Shown here: one piece after another, positions 32,999-42,571 of the stretch
How the letters are laid out: each line of letters begins with the position of its first letter
Position numbering within the stretch: the first letter of the stretch is position 1
NCBI RefSeq assembly: GCF_014287475.1
Contig: NZ_JACOPF010000003.1
Location: 248,001 to 312,000 of the forward strand
Reading direction: 5' to 3'
DNA: 64,000 bases
DNA from: Mediterraneibacter hominis
GTDB lineage: Bacteria; Bacillota; Clostridia; Lachnospirales; Lachnospiraceae
Notes under the pieces: model-generated
The model's database searches: none
Told to the model about the DNA's origin: nothing
What the model saw: the letters and a program-made list of their open reading frames with translations, nothing else
Made by a program: the position numbers and the translations under genes

Positions 32999-35536
32999 AT
33001 GAAAGCGGTAAAATTAAGAGATGATTTTTATTGGACAGGTATTATAGACGAACAGCTTCGGGTGTTTGACATTATCATGTATACAGAATTTGGAACGACG
33101 TATAATTCCTATGTGATGAAAGCAGGAGAAAAGGTTGTACTATTCGAGACGGCAAAGGCAAAATTTTTCGATGAATATCTGGAAAAACTAAAAGAAGTTA
33201 TTGATGTGACAAAGATTGATTATCTGGTAGTCAGCCATACAGAGCCGGATCATGCAGGCAGCGTGGAGAGGCTTCTGGACTACAGTCCGCAAATGAAGAT
33301 ATTGGCGACCGGATGTGCAATCGGATTTTTAAAAGAAATTGTGAACAGAGACTTTGTCAGCATTGCAGTAAAGGACGAGCAGAAAATGACAATAGGCAAC
33401 AAAACGCTGCGTTTTATGTTTGTGCCTAATTTGCACTGGCCCGATACAATGTACACATTTATTGAAGAAGAGCAGATACTTGTGACCTGCGATTCTTTTG
33501 GTTCCCACTATTGTCTGCCAGAAGTTCTTTCTACGGAAATTAAAGAAGAAGCCGACTACCAGAAGGCGCTGAAATATTATTACGACTGTATTATCGGGCC
33601 GTTTAAGCCATTTATGTTAAAGGCGCTTGACAGAGTGGAGCATATGGACATAACAATGGTCTGTACGGGACATGGTCCGGTGCTTGTAGGTGAACGGATT
33701 AAAGCGGTGATGAAGCAGTATAGAGAATGGTCTTCTGTAGAAAATCCAAATTCTAAAAAAACAGTCATTATTCCTTATGTAAGCGCTTACGGTTACACGA
33801 AAACACTTGCAGAGAAAATAGCAGAAGGAATCAAAGACAGTGGAGATATAGAGGTACGTTCCTATGATATGGTAGAGGCAGATACAGAGAAGGTAAACGA
33901 AGAGCTGCTCTATGCAGACGGAATTCTTCTTGGTACGCCGACGATAGTAGGGGAGGCGCTTCGTCCGATCTGGGAGCTGACTTTGAATATGTTTGCAGGT
34001 ACGCATGGCGGGAAATATGCGGCGGCATTTGGAAGCTATGGCTGGAGCGGAGAGGGAGTTCCCCATATTACGCAGAGACTAAAGCAGCTCCGCATGAAAG
34101 TGTCAGAAGGTTTCCGGGTTCGCTTTAAACCGTCAGAGGCAGATTTGGTAAGCGCCTATGAGTATGGTTATCAGTTTGGCTGTCTTGTGCAGGAGAAGGA
34201 ACCAGTGCGTCCACAGAAGAAAGGGACGAGGACGCTTGTGAAATGTCTGGTCTGCGGAGAAATTTTTGATTCTTCTCTGGAAATCTGTCCGGTATGTGGT
34301 GTAGGAAAAGAAAATTTTGTTCCGGTCACAGTAGAGGAGAGTGGATTTGTCAACAATACAGAGGAGTATTATGTCATCCTTGGGAATGGAGCCGCGGGCT
34401 TTCAGGCGGCAAAGGCGATTCGGGAACGGGATAAAACAGGGACAGTTATTATGATTTCTAATGAGAAATATCCGTCCTACAACCGTCCTATGCTGACAAA
34501 ATCTATTGTGGCAGGGCTTACAGCGGAACAGATTGCAATAGAAGGGCCAGACTGGTATGAGGAAAACAATATATATCAGATGCTCGGCAGACAGGTGGAA
34601 ACAGTAGATATGAAGAATAAAGAAGTCTGTCTGGACGACGGCAGCAGAATACATTTTACAAAACTAATCTATGCTCTTGGAAGCGAATGCTTTGTACCAC
34701 CGATGGAAGGCAGCACTTTGCCGGAGGTGATTGCAATTCGACGCTTGTCCGATGTAGAGAAGGTTGAAAGACAAATGCAGAATTCTAAAAATGCTGTTGT
34801 AATCGGAGGCGGTGTACTTGGACTGGAAGCAGCTTGGGAACTGAAAAAGGGAGGCTTGCATGTGGAAGTGCTGGAAGTAGCTCCGGTACTCATGGGGCGT
34901 CAGCTCGATACAGGTTCAGCAGAGCTGCTGAAGAAAATCGCAGAGAAAAATGGTGTAAATATCCATACGGGTGTATCCGTAGAGGCGATCGAAGGGAAAG
35001 AACACGTTACTGGGGTTCGGACGGCAGACGGGCATGTGTATCCGGCGGAATTAGTAATTGTATCAGCAGGTGTGCGTGCAAATACCGCACTGGCGAAAGA
35101 AGCAGGCATAGAGACAGAACGGGCAGTGGTTGTCAACAGCCGGATGGAAACAAATGTGCCGGGAGTGTATGCATGCGGTGACTGTGCACAGTACCAGGGA
35201 TTGAATTATGCGATCTGGCCGGAGGCATCAGAGGAAGGACGCGTTGCCGGTGCGAACGCGGCGGGAGAAGGTGCAGAATATACACCGGTATCTGCGGCGC
35301 TTACATTCCATGGAATGAATACTGCATTATTTGCTGCGGGGGATAATGGGAAAAATCCAAACTTACTGTACAAGACAGTAGAATTTCAGGATATGGGAAA
35401 AGGACAGTATCATAAATACTATTTTCTGAATAACCGGCTGTGTGGAGTGATCTTAATCGGTGATTTATCTAAGATGGCAAAACTAACGTCAGATTTGGAA
35501 AAGGGGGCCTCCTACAAAGAGGTTATGGAAGAATAA
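32999..35536 (+). CDS. Flavodiiron protein-rubredoxin-NAD(P)H reductase fusion (FDP_F type)
   Basis: One-chain oxygen/nitric oxide reductase of 845 residues. Seen: metallo-beta-lactamase domain with diiron ligands H80, E82, D84, H146, D165 and H225 (HTEPDHAG, NLHWPDT, CDSFGSH, GHGPV); flavodoxin domain about 255-395 (IIPYVSAYGYTKTLAEKIAE, LGTPTIVGE); a short-spacer rubredoxin C416/C419/C430/C433 with only ten residues between pairs; then an FAD/NAD rubredoxin reductase from about 455 (GNGAAGFQAA, VIGGGVLGLEAAWELK, VYACGDCAQ). Known: this class F architecture, as in Clostridioides, lets electrons run from NAD(P)H to the diiron site in one polypeptide. A role in O2 detoxification is inferred. 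Confidence 0.93.
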   Translation: MKAVKLRDDFYWTGIIDEQLRVFDIIMYTEFGTTYNSYVMKAGEKVVLFETAKAKFFDEYLEKLKEVIDVTKIDYLVVSHTEPDHAGSVERLLDYSPQMKILATGCAIGFLKEIVNRDFVSIAVKDEQKMTIGNKTLRFMFVPNLHWPDTMYTFIEEEQILVTCDSFGSHYCLPEVLSTEIKEEADYQKALKYYYDCIIGPFKPFMLKALDRVEHMDITMVCTGHGPVLVGERIKAVMKQYREWSSVENPNSKKTVIIPYVSAYGYTKTLAEKIAEGIKDSGDIEVRSYDMVEADTEKVNEELLYADGILLGTPTIVGEALRPIWELTLNMFAGTHGGKYAAAFGSYGWSGEGVPHITQRLKQLRMKVSEGFRVRFKPSEADLVSAYEYGYQFGCLVQEKEPVRPQKKGTRTLVKCLVCGEIFDSSLEICPVCGVGKENFVPVTVEESGFVNNTEEYYVILGNGAAGFQAAKAIRERDKTGTVIMISNEKYPSYNRPMLTKSIVAGLTAEQIAIEGPDWYEENNIYQMLGRQVETVDMKNKEVCLDDGSRIHFTKLIYALGSECFVPPMEGSTLPEVIAIRRLSDVEKVERQMQNSKNAVVIGGGVLGLEAAWELKKGGLHVEVLEVAPVLMGRQLDTGSAELLKKIAEKNGVNIHTGVSVEAIEGKEHVTGVRTADGHVYPAELVIVSAGVRANTALAKEAGIETERAVVVNSRMETNVPGVYACGDCAQYQGLNYAIWPEASEEGRVAGANAAGEGAEYTPVSAALTFHGMNTALFAAGDNGKNPNLLYKTVEFQDMGKGQYHKYYFLNNRLCGVILIGDLSKMAKLTSDLEKGASYKEVMEE

Positions 35537-35594
35537 GGGATACGCATTGAAGGCAGACAAGAATTTAAGGTAGACAGGATGTAAGGAGACAAGA

Positions 35595-36743
35595 ATGAAT
35601 CTGGATAAAGAAACAATAAAAAAATTAAGAGGCTTGATTGTATTTACGATTGTAATCCTGATTGCTCTCTGGAAGTATGAAGTAGTATTTGAGGGGATTT
35701 CTTATCTTTTTGGAATCATGTTCCCATTTCTTCTGGGCGGGGCGATTGCCTTTGTGCTGAATGTTCCTATGAGTTTTTTAGAAGACAAGATTTTCAGCCA
35801 TAAACGGTGGGCTCAGAATAAATATATGAAAAAGCTGGCGCGTCCGGTCAGTATGATAATTACGATTTTGCTGGTATTGGGAATTGTGGTACTTGTGATG
35901 TTTGTCGTTGTTCCAGAGCTTGGCAAGACGTTTCTCTCTCTTGGGGCAAGTATCGGAGATTTTGTGCCGAGGGCGCAGAGGTGGCTGGAAGACCTCTTTG
36001 TAGACAATAAAGAAGTGTTGGCGTGGCTGGAAGAAGTGAATATGGACTGGGATAAAATTATAAACGGTATAGTTGAATTTTTCCGCAGCAGTGCAGGAAA
36101 TGTAGTAAATTCTACAGTGTCTGCTGCAACAGGGATTATAAGCGGAGTAGCGACATTTCTGATTGCTTTTGTATTTGCGTGCTATATTCTGTTACAGAAA
36201 GAAAAATTAACCGTCCAGATTCAAAAGGTAATGCTTGCATATCTGCCGAAAAAATGGGTGGAATGGCTGCTGGATGTATTCTCTTTAACATACAGGATTT
36301 TTTCCAGTTTTCTTGCAGGACAATGTCTGGAGGCATTGATTTTGGGCGTGATGTTCTTTATCGCTATGACAGTGTTCCAGATGCCGTATGCGCTTCTGGT
36401 AGGAATTTTGATTGCATTTACAGCTTTGATACCGATTTTTGGCGCATTTATCGGTTGCTTTGTAGGGGCGTTTTTAATTTTGATGGTGAATCCGGTGAAA
36501 GCGCTGATATTTATCGTTATGTTTTTGGTACTCCAGCAGATTGAAGGCAATCTGATTTATCCTAAGGTGGTAGGCAACTCTGTAGGACTGCCGTCTATCT
36601 GGGTACTGGCTGCGGTGAGCATCGGAGGCAGCCTGATGGGGGTAGTCGGAATGTTAATTTTCATTCCGATTGTATCGGTTATCTATAGCCTGTTTCGAGA
36701 AAGTGTATATAAAAGGCTCAAAGGAAAAGGAGTGAAAATTTAA
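35595..36743 (+). CDS. AI-2E family membrane transporter (PerM/YdbI-like)
   Basis: 382-residue inner-membrane protein of the AI-2E/PerM family, which includes exporters of autoinducer-2 and Na+/H+ antiporter-like members. Seen: about eight hydrophobic helices, the FPFLLGGAIAFVLNVP start, ALIPIFGAFIGC and QQIEGNLIYPKVVGNSVGLP (family signature) near the C-terminus. 58 bases after the flavodiiron gene with its own GTAAGGAGAC site, so possibly co-transcribed. Cargo unknown. Confidence 0.88.
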   Translation: MNLDKETIKKLRGLIVFTIVILIALWKYEVVFEGISYLFGIMFPFLLGGAIAFVLNVPMSFLEDKIFSHKRWAQNKYMKKLARPVSMIITILLVLGIVVLVMFVVVPELGKTFLSLGASIGDFVPRAQRWLEDLFVDNKEVLAWLEEVNMDWDKIINGIVEFFRSSAGNVVNSTVSAATGIISGVATFLIAFVFACYILLQKEKLTVQIQKVMLAYLPKKWVEWLLDVFSLTYRIFSSFLAGQCLEALILGVMFFIAMTVFQMPYALLVGILIAFTALIPIFGAFIGCFVGAFLILMVNPVKALIFIVMFLVLQQIEGNLIYPKVVGNSVGLPSIWVLAAVSIGGSLMGVVGMLIFIPIVSVIYSLFRESVYKRLKGKGVKI

Positions 36744-36747
36744 AGAC

Positions 36748-36803
36748 AGCGCCGGTGGGTGGGAAAATACAGTAAAGTGCATCCCATACACCGGCGCTCG
36801 TTT
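36748..36803. terminator. Bidirectional terminator between AI-2E and tetR genes
   Basis: Ten-base arms AGCGCCGGTG and CACCGGCGCT (36748-36757, 36789-36798) with a 31-base loop, followed by CGTTTTAT on the plus strand. It lies between two convergent genes. Confidence 0.7.
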
Positions 36804-36841
36804 TATATCATAGGGGAGTTGAAGGGGACTTGTCCACTTTG

Positions 36842-37453
36842 TTATACCTGTTCTCGTTTGGTAAATGAACGGAAAATCTGTAGAATAGACTGGTGCAGAT
36901 AAGGCAGATATTTGTCCATAGAGACGGGCTGCTCTAAAATAATACAGTTGTAGCAGGTGGAACCGATTAGTTCAATAATAGTAAACAGCAGCAGTTCTGG
37001 TTCCGCACAGATAATATGGCTTTTTTTCATGGATTCCAGGTAATATTCATAGAAGGGGACAGATTCCTGTGGAACTGTATTGGAAAAGGTGTCTCGGAAA
37101 ATTCCCCAGGAAAGGTTCTTGGAAATGAATTTCATCAGATTATGTTGTGCCTGTAAGCGCTCAATAATATAATCTGTCACAAAAAGAAGCTGCTTTTCAA
37201 AATCCATGTCTGGATACTTCTTTAAAGCATTGTGTGCATCTGTAAAAAGCTGTCCGGCTTTATAGACTACCAGCTTGTCCCGCAGATCGTATTTGTCCTT
37301 AAAATAAAGATAGAAAGTTCCCTTCGCCAGTCCGGAGCGTTCTACAATATCTGAGATGGTAGTCTTTGCAAAGCCCTTGTCTATAAACAAATCAAATGCG
37401 TTTTGAAATAACGCGTTTTTCTTTTCTTTCTTTTTTATTTCTACCTTCCCCAT
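36842..37453 (-). CDS. TetR/AcrR-family regulator, divergent from the MMPL exporter
   Basis: About 204 residues; HTH at residues about 14-60 with NAFDLFIDKGFAKTTISDIVERSGLAKGTFYLYFKDKYDL. I start at the minus-strand ATG at 37453 (MGKVEIKKKEKK), eight bases after AGAGGAGG; another ATG two codons earlier is too close and the frame further upstream has no site. A palindrome in the divergent promoter (37748-37760) is its probable operator. It likely represses the RND-type exporter genes; ligand unknown. Confidence 0.85.
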   Translation of the reverse strand: MGKVEIKKKEKKNALFQNAFDLFIDKGFAKTTISDIVERSGLAKGTFYLYFKDKYDLRDKLVVYKAGQLFTDAHNALKKYPDMDFEKQLLFVTDYIIERLQAQHNLMKFISKNLSWGIFRDTFSNTVPQESVPFYEYYLESMKKSHIICAEPELLLFTIIELIGSTCYNCIILEQPVSMDKYLPYLHQSILQIFRSFTKREQV

Positions 37454-37480
37454 TCTCATAACCTCCTCTGAAACAAAAAA

Positions 37481-37610
37481 GTATACCTTGTCGGGCAAAG
37501 CCCGCCATCCCGAAGGGAATGAATTACGGTATGCCCTTTAGGGTATACCTTGTCGGGCAAAGCCCGCCATCCCGAAGGGAATGAATTACGGTGTGCCCTT
37601 TAGGGTATAC
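37481..37610. repeat. 62-bp palindromic repeat, two near-identical tandem copies
   Basis: Copy 1 spans 37481-37548 and copy 2 37543-37610, sharing the GTATAC between them (period 62). Each begins GTATACCTTGTCGGGC and ends GCCCTTTAGGGTATAC; one base differs late in the unit. Three small hairpins per unit: CGGGC-AAA-GCCCG, CATCCC-GAA-GGGAATG, and GTATGCCC-TTTA-GGGTATAC. Located between a TetR start and its divergent target. Related copies at 16448-16572, 20373-20395 and 42628-42693. Confidence 0.85.
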
Positions 37611-37746
37611 TCCGAAAGGCACATTGTGATACCTTCTTTTACGTTGGCGTGGATATAAATTATTCCATTGCAATGTCAAATCCTATTTATATTATGTATG
37701 GAAAATAAGAAAATGTCAATAAAATGACCAAAATTCATTTTTTATA

Positions 37747-37774
37747 TTGACTATTAGTCAGTTTTGCGTATAAT
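37747..37774 (+). promoter_or_regulatory. Promoter with TetR-type operator for the MMPL operon
   Basis: TTGACT (37747-37752), 16-base spacer, TATAAT (37769-37774). A perfect palindrome TGACTA-T-TAGTCA (37748-37760) overlaps the -35. This is the expected site of the divergent TetR protein. Confidence 0.75.
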
Positions 37775-37883
37775 GAGACTGTAAAGAAAAATTATATGCG
37801 CATGGTGTAGATTTTGCCGATTAACAATCAGGCAGATATGACTGATGAATCTGCTGTACGCGCAAAGTCAGGAGATGATTGGA

Positions 37884-40022
37884 TTGATAAAAACTGGGAA
37901 ATGGATAGCCAGGCATCGGGTATTCATTCTGATTATGGGAGTTTTGCTGTTGATTCCTTCTATAATTGGAATCGCTAAGACCAGAATTAATTATGATTTA
38001 TTAAGTTATCTGCCGGAAAATCTGGAAACAGTAAAAGGGCAGGATATACTGGTTGACGAGTATGGAATGGGTGCATTTTCTATGGTGGTTGTAGAAGGCA
38101 TGGAGTTAAAAGACGTTCAGAAGCTGGAGGAGAAGTTCAGCGAAGTGCCTCATGTCAAAGATGTACTCTGGTATGATGATGTGGCAGACCTTTCTCTGCC
38201 GGCAGAAATGCTGCCGAAGGATATAAGAGAGGTGTTTTATAATGGAGACGCCACAATGATGCTGGCATTGTTTGACAATACGACGTCATCGGATGAAGCG
38301 ATGGATGCATTAACAGAAATGAGACAGATTGCAGACAAACAGTGCTTTATCAGTGGAATGACAGGAATTGTCACAGATATTAAAAATCTTTGTTTGAAAG
38401 AACTGCCGATCTATGTTGTGATTGCCGCGGCACTGGCGTTTTTAATATTAGAGCTGACAGGAACCTCCTTCCTGGTACCTGTATTTTTCCTTCTAAGTAT
38501 TGGAGTGGCGATCGTCTACAATATGGGAAGCAACCTTTTCTTAGGACAGATTTCCTATATTACGCAAGCGCTGACAGCAGTGCTGCAGCTTGGAGTTACA
38601 ATGGATTACTCTATTTTTCTGTTGAACAGCTATGAGGAAAACAAGCTGCGTTTTCCAGGGGAGAAAGACAGGGCAATGGGGCATGCCATTGCAAATACGT
38701 TTAAGTCTGTGGTCGGCAGTTCTGTAACTACAGTAGCAGGATTCGCAGCGCTGTGCTTTATGACATTTGCGTTGGGGAAGGATTTGGGAATTGTCATGGC
38801 AAAAGGCGTTATTATCGGTGTGCTCTGCTGTGTGACGCTATTGCCGGCTTTGATTCTAATTTTTGACAAACCGATTGAAAAAACGAGGCACAGACCTCTT
38901 ATTAAAAATCTCGACAAACCGTCTGCATTTATCACGAAACATTATAAGGTATGGATCGCTTTGTTCGTTCTGCTGCTGTTTCCGGCAATCTATGGGAATA
39001 ATCATACGGAAATCTATTACAACATTGCACAGTCTCTGCCGGATTCACTGGAGTCCAATGTGGCAAATGAGGAATTAAAAAAAGAGTTTGACATGGAAAA
39101 TGTACATATGATTCTTATGGATAAGAACTTAAGCGCAAAGGAAAAAAGCGGCATGCTGGAAGAGATTGAAAAGGTAGAAGGCGTGCGGTGGACGATTGGA
39201 TTAAATTCGCTTGTAGGTCCGGCCGTTCCGGATACCATGTTGCCGGACGACATAAAAAGTATGATGCAAAGTGATAAATATGAGTTGGCGTTTGTAAGCT
39301 CCGAGTATGCTTCGGCGACACCAGAAGTGAATACACAGGTTGCATCCATAGACAAGATTGTAAAATCTTATGATGACAAGGCACTTGTGATCGGGGAAGC
39401 GCCTATGATGAAAGATTTGCAGGATGTGACAGACATAGATTTGAAAGTCGTCAATGCGATTTCGATTATCGCAATTTTCCTGATTATCATGCTGGTATTC
39501 AAGTCTCTTTTGCTTCCGGTGATTCTCGTATCGGTGATTGAGTTTGCCATTTTTGTAAACATGGCGGTTCCTTATTATCAGGGAGTGAGCCTTCCATTTG
39601 TAGCAAGCATTGTGATAGGAACGATTCAGTTGGGAGCGACGGTAGACTATGCGATCTTGATGACAAGCCGCTATCAGAAAGAAAGGCAGAGAGGCAGAGG
39701 CAAAAAAGAAGCAATTTCCATTGCGCACAAAACAAGTATGCTTTCTATTATCAGCAGTGGTTTGAGCTTTTTCGCGGCGACCTTCGGCGTGGCGTGCTAT
39801 TCGCAGGTAGACATGATCGGTTCTATCTGTACGCTGCTTGCAAGAGGCGCCATTATCAGTATGTGTGTTGTAATATTGGTGCTTCCGGCCATGTTTATGA
39901 TTTTCGATAAACCGATCTGCCGGCTGTCTGTTGGATTTCTGGGCAAGAAGGGCAAAGTGGAGCAGGGAAGCTTCAAACAGGTTTCTAAAATAGAGAATGG
40001 AGGTAGACAACATGAAAAATAG
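37884..40022 (+). CDS. MMPL/RND-type exporter
   Basis: About 712 residues, two tandem halves each with a large extracytoplasmic loop and a multi-helix bundle, the layout of MMPL-type RND transporters that export lipids or small hydrophobic compounds. Seen: an N-terminal helix and loop (VFILIMGVLLLIPSIIGIA, NYDLLSYLPENL), QLGVTMDYSIFLLNSYEE in half one and QLGATVDYAILMTSRYQKE in half two, the aspartate-tyrosine motif thought to relay protons. I prefer the TTG at 37884 (AGGAG nine bases before); ATGs at 37875 and 37845 are alternatives. It overlaps the next gene's start. Likely repressed by the divergent TetR. Confidence 0.82.
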   Translation: MIKTGKWIARHRVFILIMGVLLLIPSIIGIAKTRINYDLLSYLPENLETVKGQDILVDEYGMGAFSMVVVEGMELKDVQKLEEKFSEVPHVKDVLWYDDVADLSLPAEMLPKDIREVFYNGDATMMLALFDNTTSSDEAMDALTEMRQIADKQCFISGMTGIVTDIKNLCLKELPIYVVIAAALAFLILELTGTSFLVPVFFLLSIGVAIVYNMGSNLFLGQISYITQALTAVLQLGVTMDYSIFLLNSYEENKLRFPGEKDRAMGHAIANTFKSVVGSSVTTVAGFAALCFMTFALGKDLGIVMAKGVIIGVLCCVTLLPALILIFDKPIEKTRHRPLIKNLDKPSAFITKHYKVWIALFVLLLFPAIYGNNHTEIYYNIAQSLPDSLESNVANEELKKEFDMENVHMILMDKNLSAKEKSGMLEEIEKVEGVRWTIGLNSLVGPAVPDTMLPDDIKSMMQSDKYELAFVSSEYASATPEVNTQVASIDKIVKSYDDKALVIGEAPMMKDLQDVTDIDLKVVNAISIIAIFLIIMLVFKSLLLPVILVSVIEFAIFVNMAVPYYQGVSLPFVASIVIGTIQLGATVDYAILMTSRYQKERQRGRGKKEAISIAHKTSMLSIISSGLSFFAATFGVACYSQVDMIGSICTLLARGAIISMCVVILVLPAMFMIFDKPICRLSVGFLGKKGKVEQGSFKQVSKIENGGRQHEK

Positions 40023-42234
40023 AGAATATAGGATGTTAATTGCGGGGGCTCTTTTATTGGCATTGACTGTGGGGAGTTTTACATCACAGCCCTTATATGC
40101 AAAGGAAAGCTCTGGCAGCATAGAGACGGAGGAAGTTTCAAAACCGGCTGACAACACAGAAGCAACATCCAAAGCAGGAGGTACAACAGAGGTACGGCCG
40201 GTCAAAGACGAGACAGTATATGCGAAAGTAAATGGGCAGGGAGCTGTGGAATCGGTTATTGTCTCCGATCAGCTTCGCAATGTGACAAATAAGACAGATA
40301 TTCAGGATACGTCACAGCTGCAGAATATAAAAAATGTCAAAGGAGACGAAACTTTCTCAAACGATGATGAGAAGCTTGTATGGAACGGACAGGGAAAGGA
40401 TATTGTCTACCAGGGGACAACAGAGGAAAAGCTACCCGTCGGCATCGAGATTACGTATGAATTAGACGGAAAACAGATCAATGCAGAAGAACTGGAGGGG
40501 AAAAGCGGGCATCTGGTGATGCGCTATACCTATAAAAATATATCCAGGGAAAATACAGGCGGATATGTTCCTTTTCTGATGGCCACAGGAGTTGTTTTTG
40601 ACGGGGATGTATTCTCCAATGTTGCTGTGACAAATGGAAAGCTGCTCTCTGACGGAAGCAGGGACATGGCGGTGGGAATCGGTATGCCGCAAATGCAGGA
40701 GGAGCTGGGAACGGATCTTCTGGACATTCCGGAATATTTTGAAATAGAGGCAGATGTGAAGGAATATCAGGCGCCGGAAGCGATAACGATTGCTGCGAAT
40801 GATGTGTTTAATGAAATAGATACAGAGCAATTTAACAGTATTTCGGACTTGAAGAGTTCTATGGCAGAGTTACAGAGTGCGGCAAATCAGCTTGTGAGTG
40901 GTTCGGGTGAGTTAAAGACAGGCCTGGACACACTGCTGTCCTCCTCCGGTACACTGACAGATGGAATACAGGATTTAGTAAACGGAGGAGCAGAACTTAA
41001 GGAGGGAACGCTTACCCTGGCGGACGGCGCGCAACAGGTGACAGACGGGTTGGGAACAGCCTCCAGTCAGGTTTCCTCTGTTCTGGCGCCTGGCGCTGCA
41101 AGCCTGGATGCAGGAGCCACGCAGATGCAACAGCAGTTAGAAGTACAGCTTCCCACCTTGTCTGGTTCCATAGCTGATTTGAATACAGGGATCGGAGAAG
41201 TCGCGGCGGGAGCAAAAGCATTAAATGAAAATATGGAAACCGTCGCTTCCGGCGCACAGTCTGTCAGTTCAGGGATAGACGGACTCGCAGGAAGTACAGG
41301 TACCCTATATGCGGGGGCAGAAAGTGTATATACTTATTTAAACACAATGTCGTCGGAGATGGGGGCCATAGATACAACCTCCAGCCAAGAGGAAATTGCC
41401 GCGCTGCAAAACCTAGTTGACAGCGGCGCTGTCACAGGTGAGACGGCAGCGGCGTTAGAGGATGTAATTGCCTCTCTTTCGACAGAGCAGCAGACAAGAG
41501 ATTCTGTAAATGTGCAGCGGCAGGCGCAAGGTACGGCAGCGCCGGCAGAAGTATTGGCAGCAGCAGAAGCAGTGAAGAATGGACTGTATACCGCAGATCA
41601 GGCATTAAATGGAGAGCAGGGACTGGCGGCAGGCGCGCAGACCTTAAGTACGGCGTTGAGTACACAGGGAGCAGTAGGAAGCGGGATCGCACAGCTTGAC
41701 GCAGCGCTGAATCAAGGAAATCCTGCCACAGGAACCCCTGGTATTGCGGCAGGTATGCAGTCTCTGGAAACAGCAGTAAGCGGGGAGGAAGGACTTGTCG
41801 CCCAGGTTTCAGAGGGAATGACACAACTGAAAGGGGGAACTTCCAGCCTGCTTGCCGGAGTAGAAGGGGAAGATGGGCTGGCAGCCGGACTATCCGCACT
41901 TTATACAGGAGCAAATGGGCTTTCCGAAGGAGCAGAGGCACTCAACAGCGGAGCGAATACACTGACGGCCGGACTGGGCACGCTGCAGAGTGGTTCTGGC
42001 GCACTGATAGATGGGGTTGTACAGTTAGATGAAGGTGCTGCTGCCTTAAATGACGGAATGTTGCAGTTCAATGAAGAAGGGATCGAAAAATTGACGGATG
42101 TATTTGAAGGAGACGTGGGAAGCCTTCTGGCTAAAATGAATGAAATGCTGGATGCCTCCAGAAAGTATAATAATTTCAGTGGTATATCGGATGAAATGGA
42201 GGGGCATGTGAAATTTATTTTTGTAACGGAATAA
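40012..42234 (+). CDS. Secreted glycine/serine-rich repeat partner of the exporter
   Basis: 740 residues from the ATG at 40012 (GGAGG before it). Signal peptide MKNREYRMLIAGALLLALTV ending near LYAKES; then a beta-rich segment to about residue 280 (VYAKVNGQGAVESVIVSD, ITYELDGKQINAEELEG). A long repetitive helical region follows, with heptad/undecad-like patterns of the YhgE/Pip type (LxxGxxxLxxGxxxL: SGELKTGLDTLLSSSG, AGAKALNENMETVASG, EGAAALNDGM). Such repeats occur in extracellular parts of YhgE-type proteins. The gene overlaps the MMPL end, so an envelope complex or a secretion factor linked to that exporter is plausible; no enzymatic domain is seen. Confidence 0.72.
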   Translation: MKNREYRMLIAGALLLALTVGSFTSQPLYAKESSGSIETEEVSKPADNTEATSKAGGTTEVRPVKDETVYAKVNGQGAVESVIVSDQLRNVTNKTDIQDTSQLQNIKNVKGDETFSNDDEKLVWNGQGKDIVYQGTTEEKLPVGIEITYELDGKQINAEELEGKSGHLVMRYTYKNISRENTGGYVPFLMATGVVFDGDVFSNVAVTNGKLLSDGSRDMAVGIGMPQMQEELGTDLLDIPEYFEIEADVKEYQAPEAITIAANDVFNEIDTEQFNSISDLKSSMAELQSAANQLVSGSGELKTGLDTLLSSSGTLTDGIQDLVNGGAELKEGTLTLADGAQQVTDGLGTASSQVSSVLAPGAASLDAGATQMQQQLEVQLPTLSGSIADLNTGIGEVAAGAKALNENMETVASGAQSVSSGIDGLAGSTGTLYAGAESVYTYLNTMSSEMGAIDTTSSQEEIAALQNLVDSGAVTGETAAALEDVIASLSTEQQTRDSVNVQRQAQGTAAPAEVLAAAEAVKNGLYTADQALNGEQGLAAGAQTLSTALSTQGAVGSGIAQLDAALNQGNPATGTPGIAAGMQSLETAVSGEEGLVAQVSEGMTQLKGGTSSLLAGVEGEDGLAAGLSALYTGANGLSEGAEALNSGANTLTAGLGTLQSGSGALIDGVVQLDEGAAALNDGMLQFNEEGIEKLTDVFEGDVGSLLAKMNEMLDASRKYNNFSGISDEMEGHVKFIFVTE

Positions 42235-42245
42235 AAGAAATTTAT

Positions 42246-42376
42246 TAACTGTTATAATACATTTTGCAAAAGCCTGAAAAATTTAGAAAAGAGTAAAAAG
42301 GCGGATTTTGTGCATTTAATTCAAAACAGGAAAAGACCTGACTTCTACTTTGTGCTATCTCCGCCGATAACAGTTA
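42246..42376. repeat. 131-bp inverted-repeat bounded element
   Basis: TAACTGTTAT at 42246-42255 and its exact complement ATAACAGTTA at 42367-42376 bound a non-coding stretch. The ends share the AACAGTT core with the MITE ends near gldA, but the inside is different. Inside lies a sequence related to the rpmG promoter region (AGGAAAAGACCTGACTTC). Confidence 0.35.
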
Positions 42377-42421
42377 GAAAGTGACAAAATGGCTACAAAG
42401 CTTGAAAATATAAGAACACCG

Positions 42422-42457
42422 AAAAACTCCCATTTTTCTTAGTGGGAGTTTTCTTTT
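42422..42457 (+). terminator. Terminator upstream of the surface protein gene
   Basis: AAAACTCCCA and TGGGAGTTTT arms with a short T-rich loop, then CTTTTC. Confidence 0.65.
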
Positions 42458-42571
42458 CGCTATAAATGCAGTTAAATATATTTGAGAATACATAGCAAAC
42501 TTAAAGCAATGGTTTGTGCAAACGTAATAAAGGGTACGAACATTCTTTGCAGGTGGAGATGCAATAACAGG

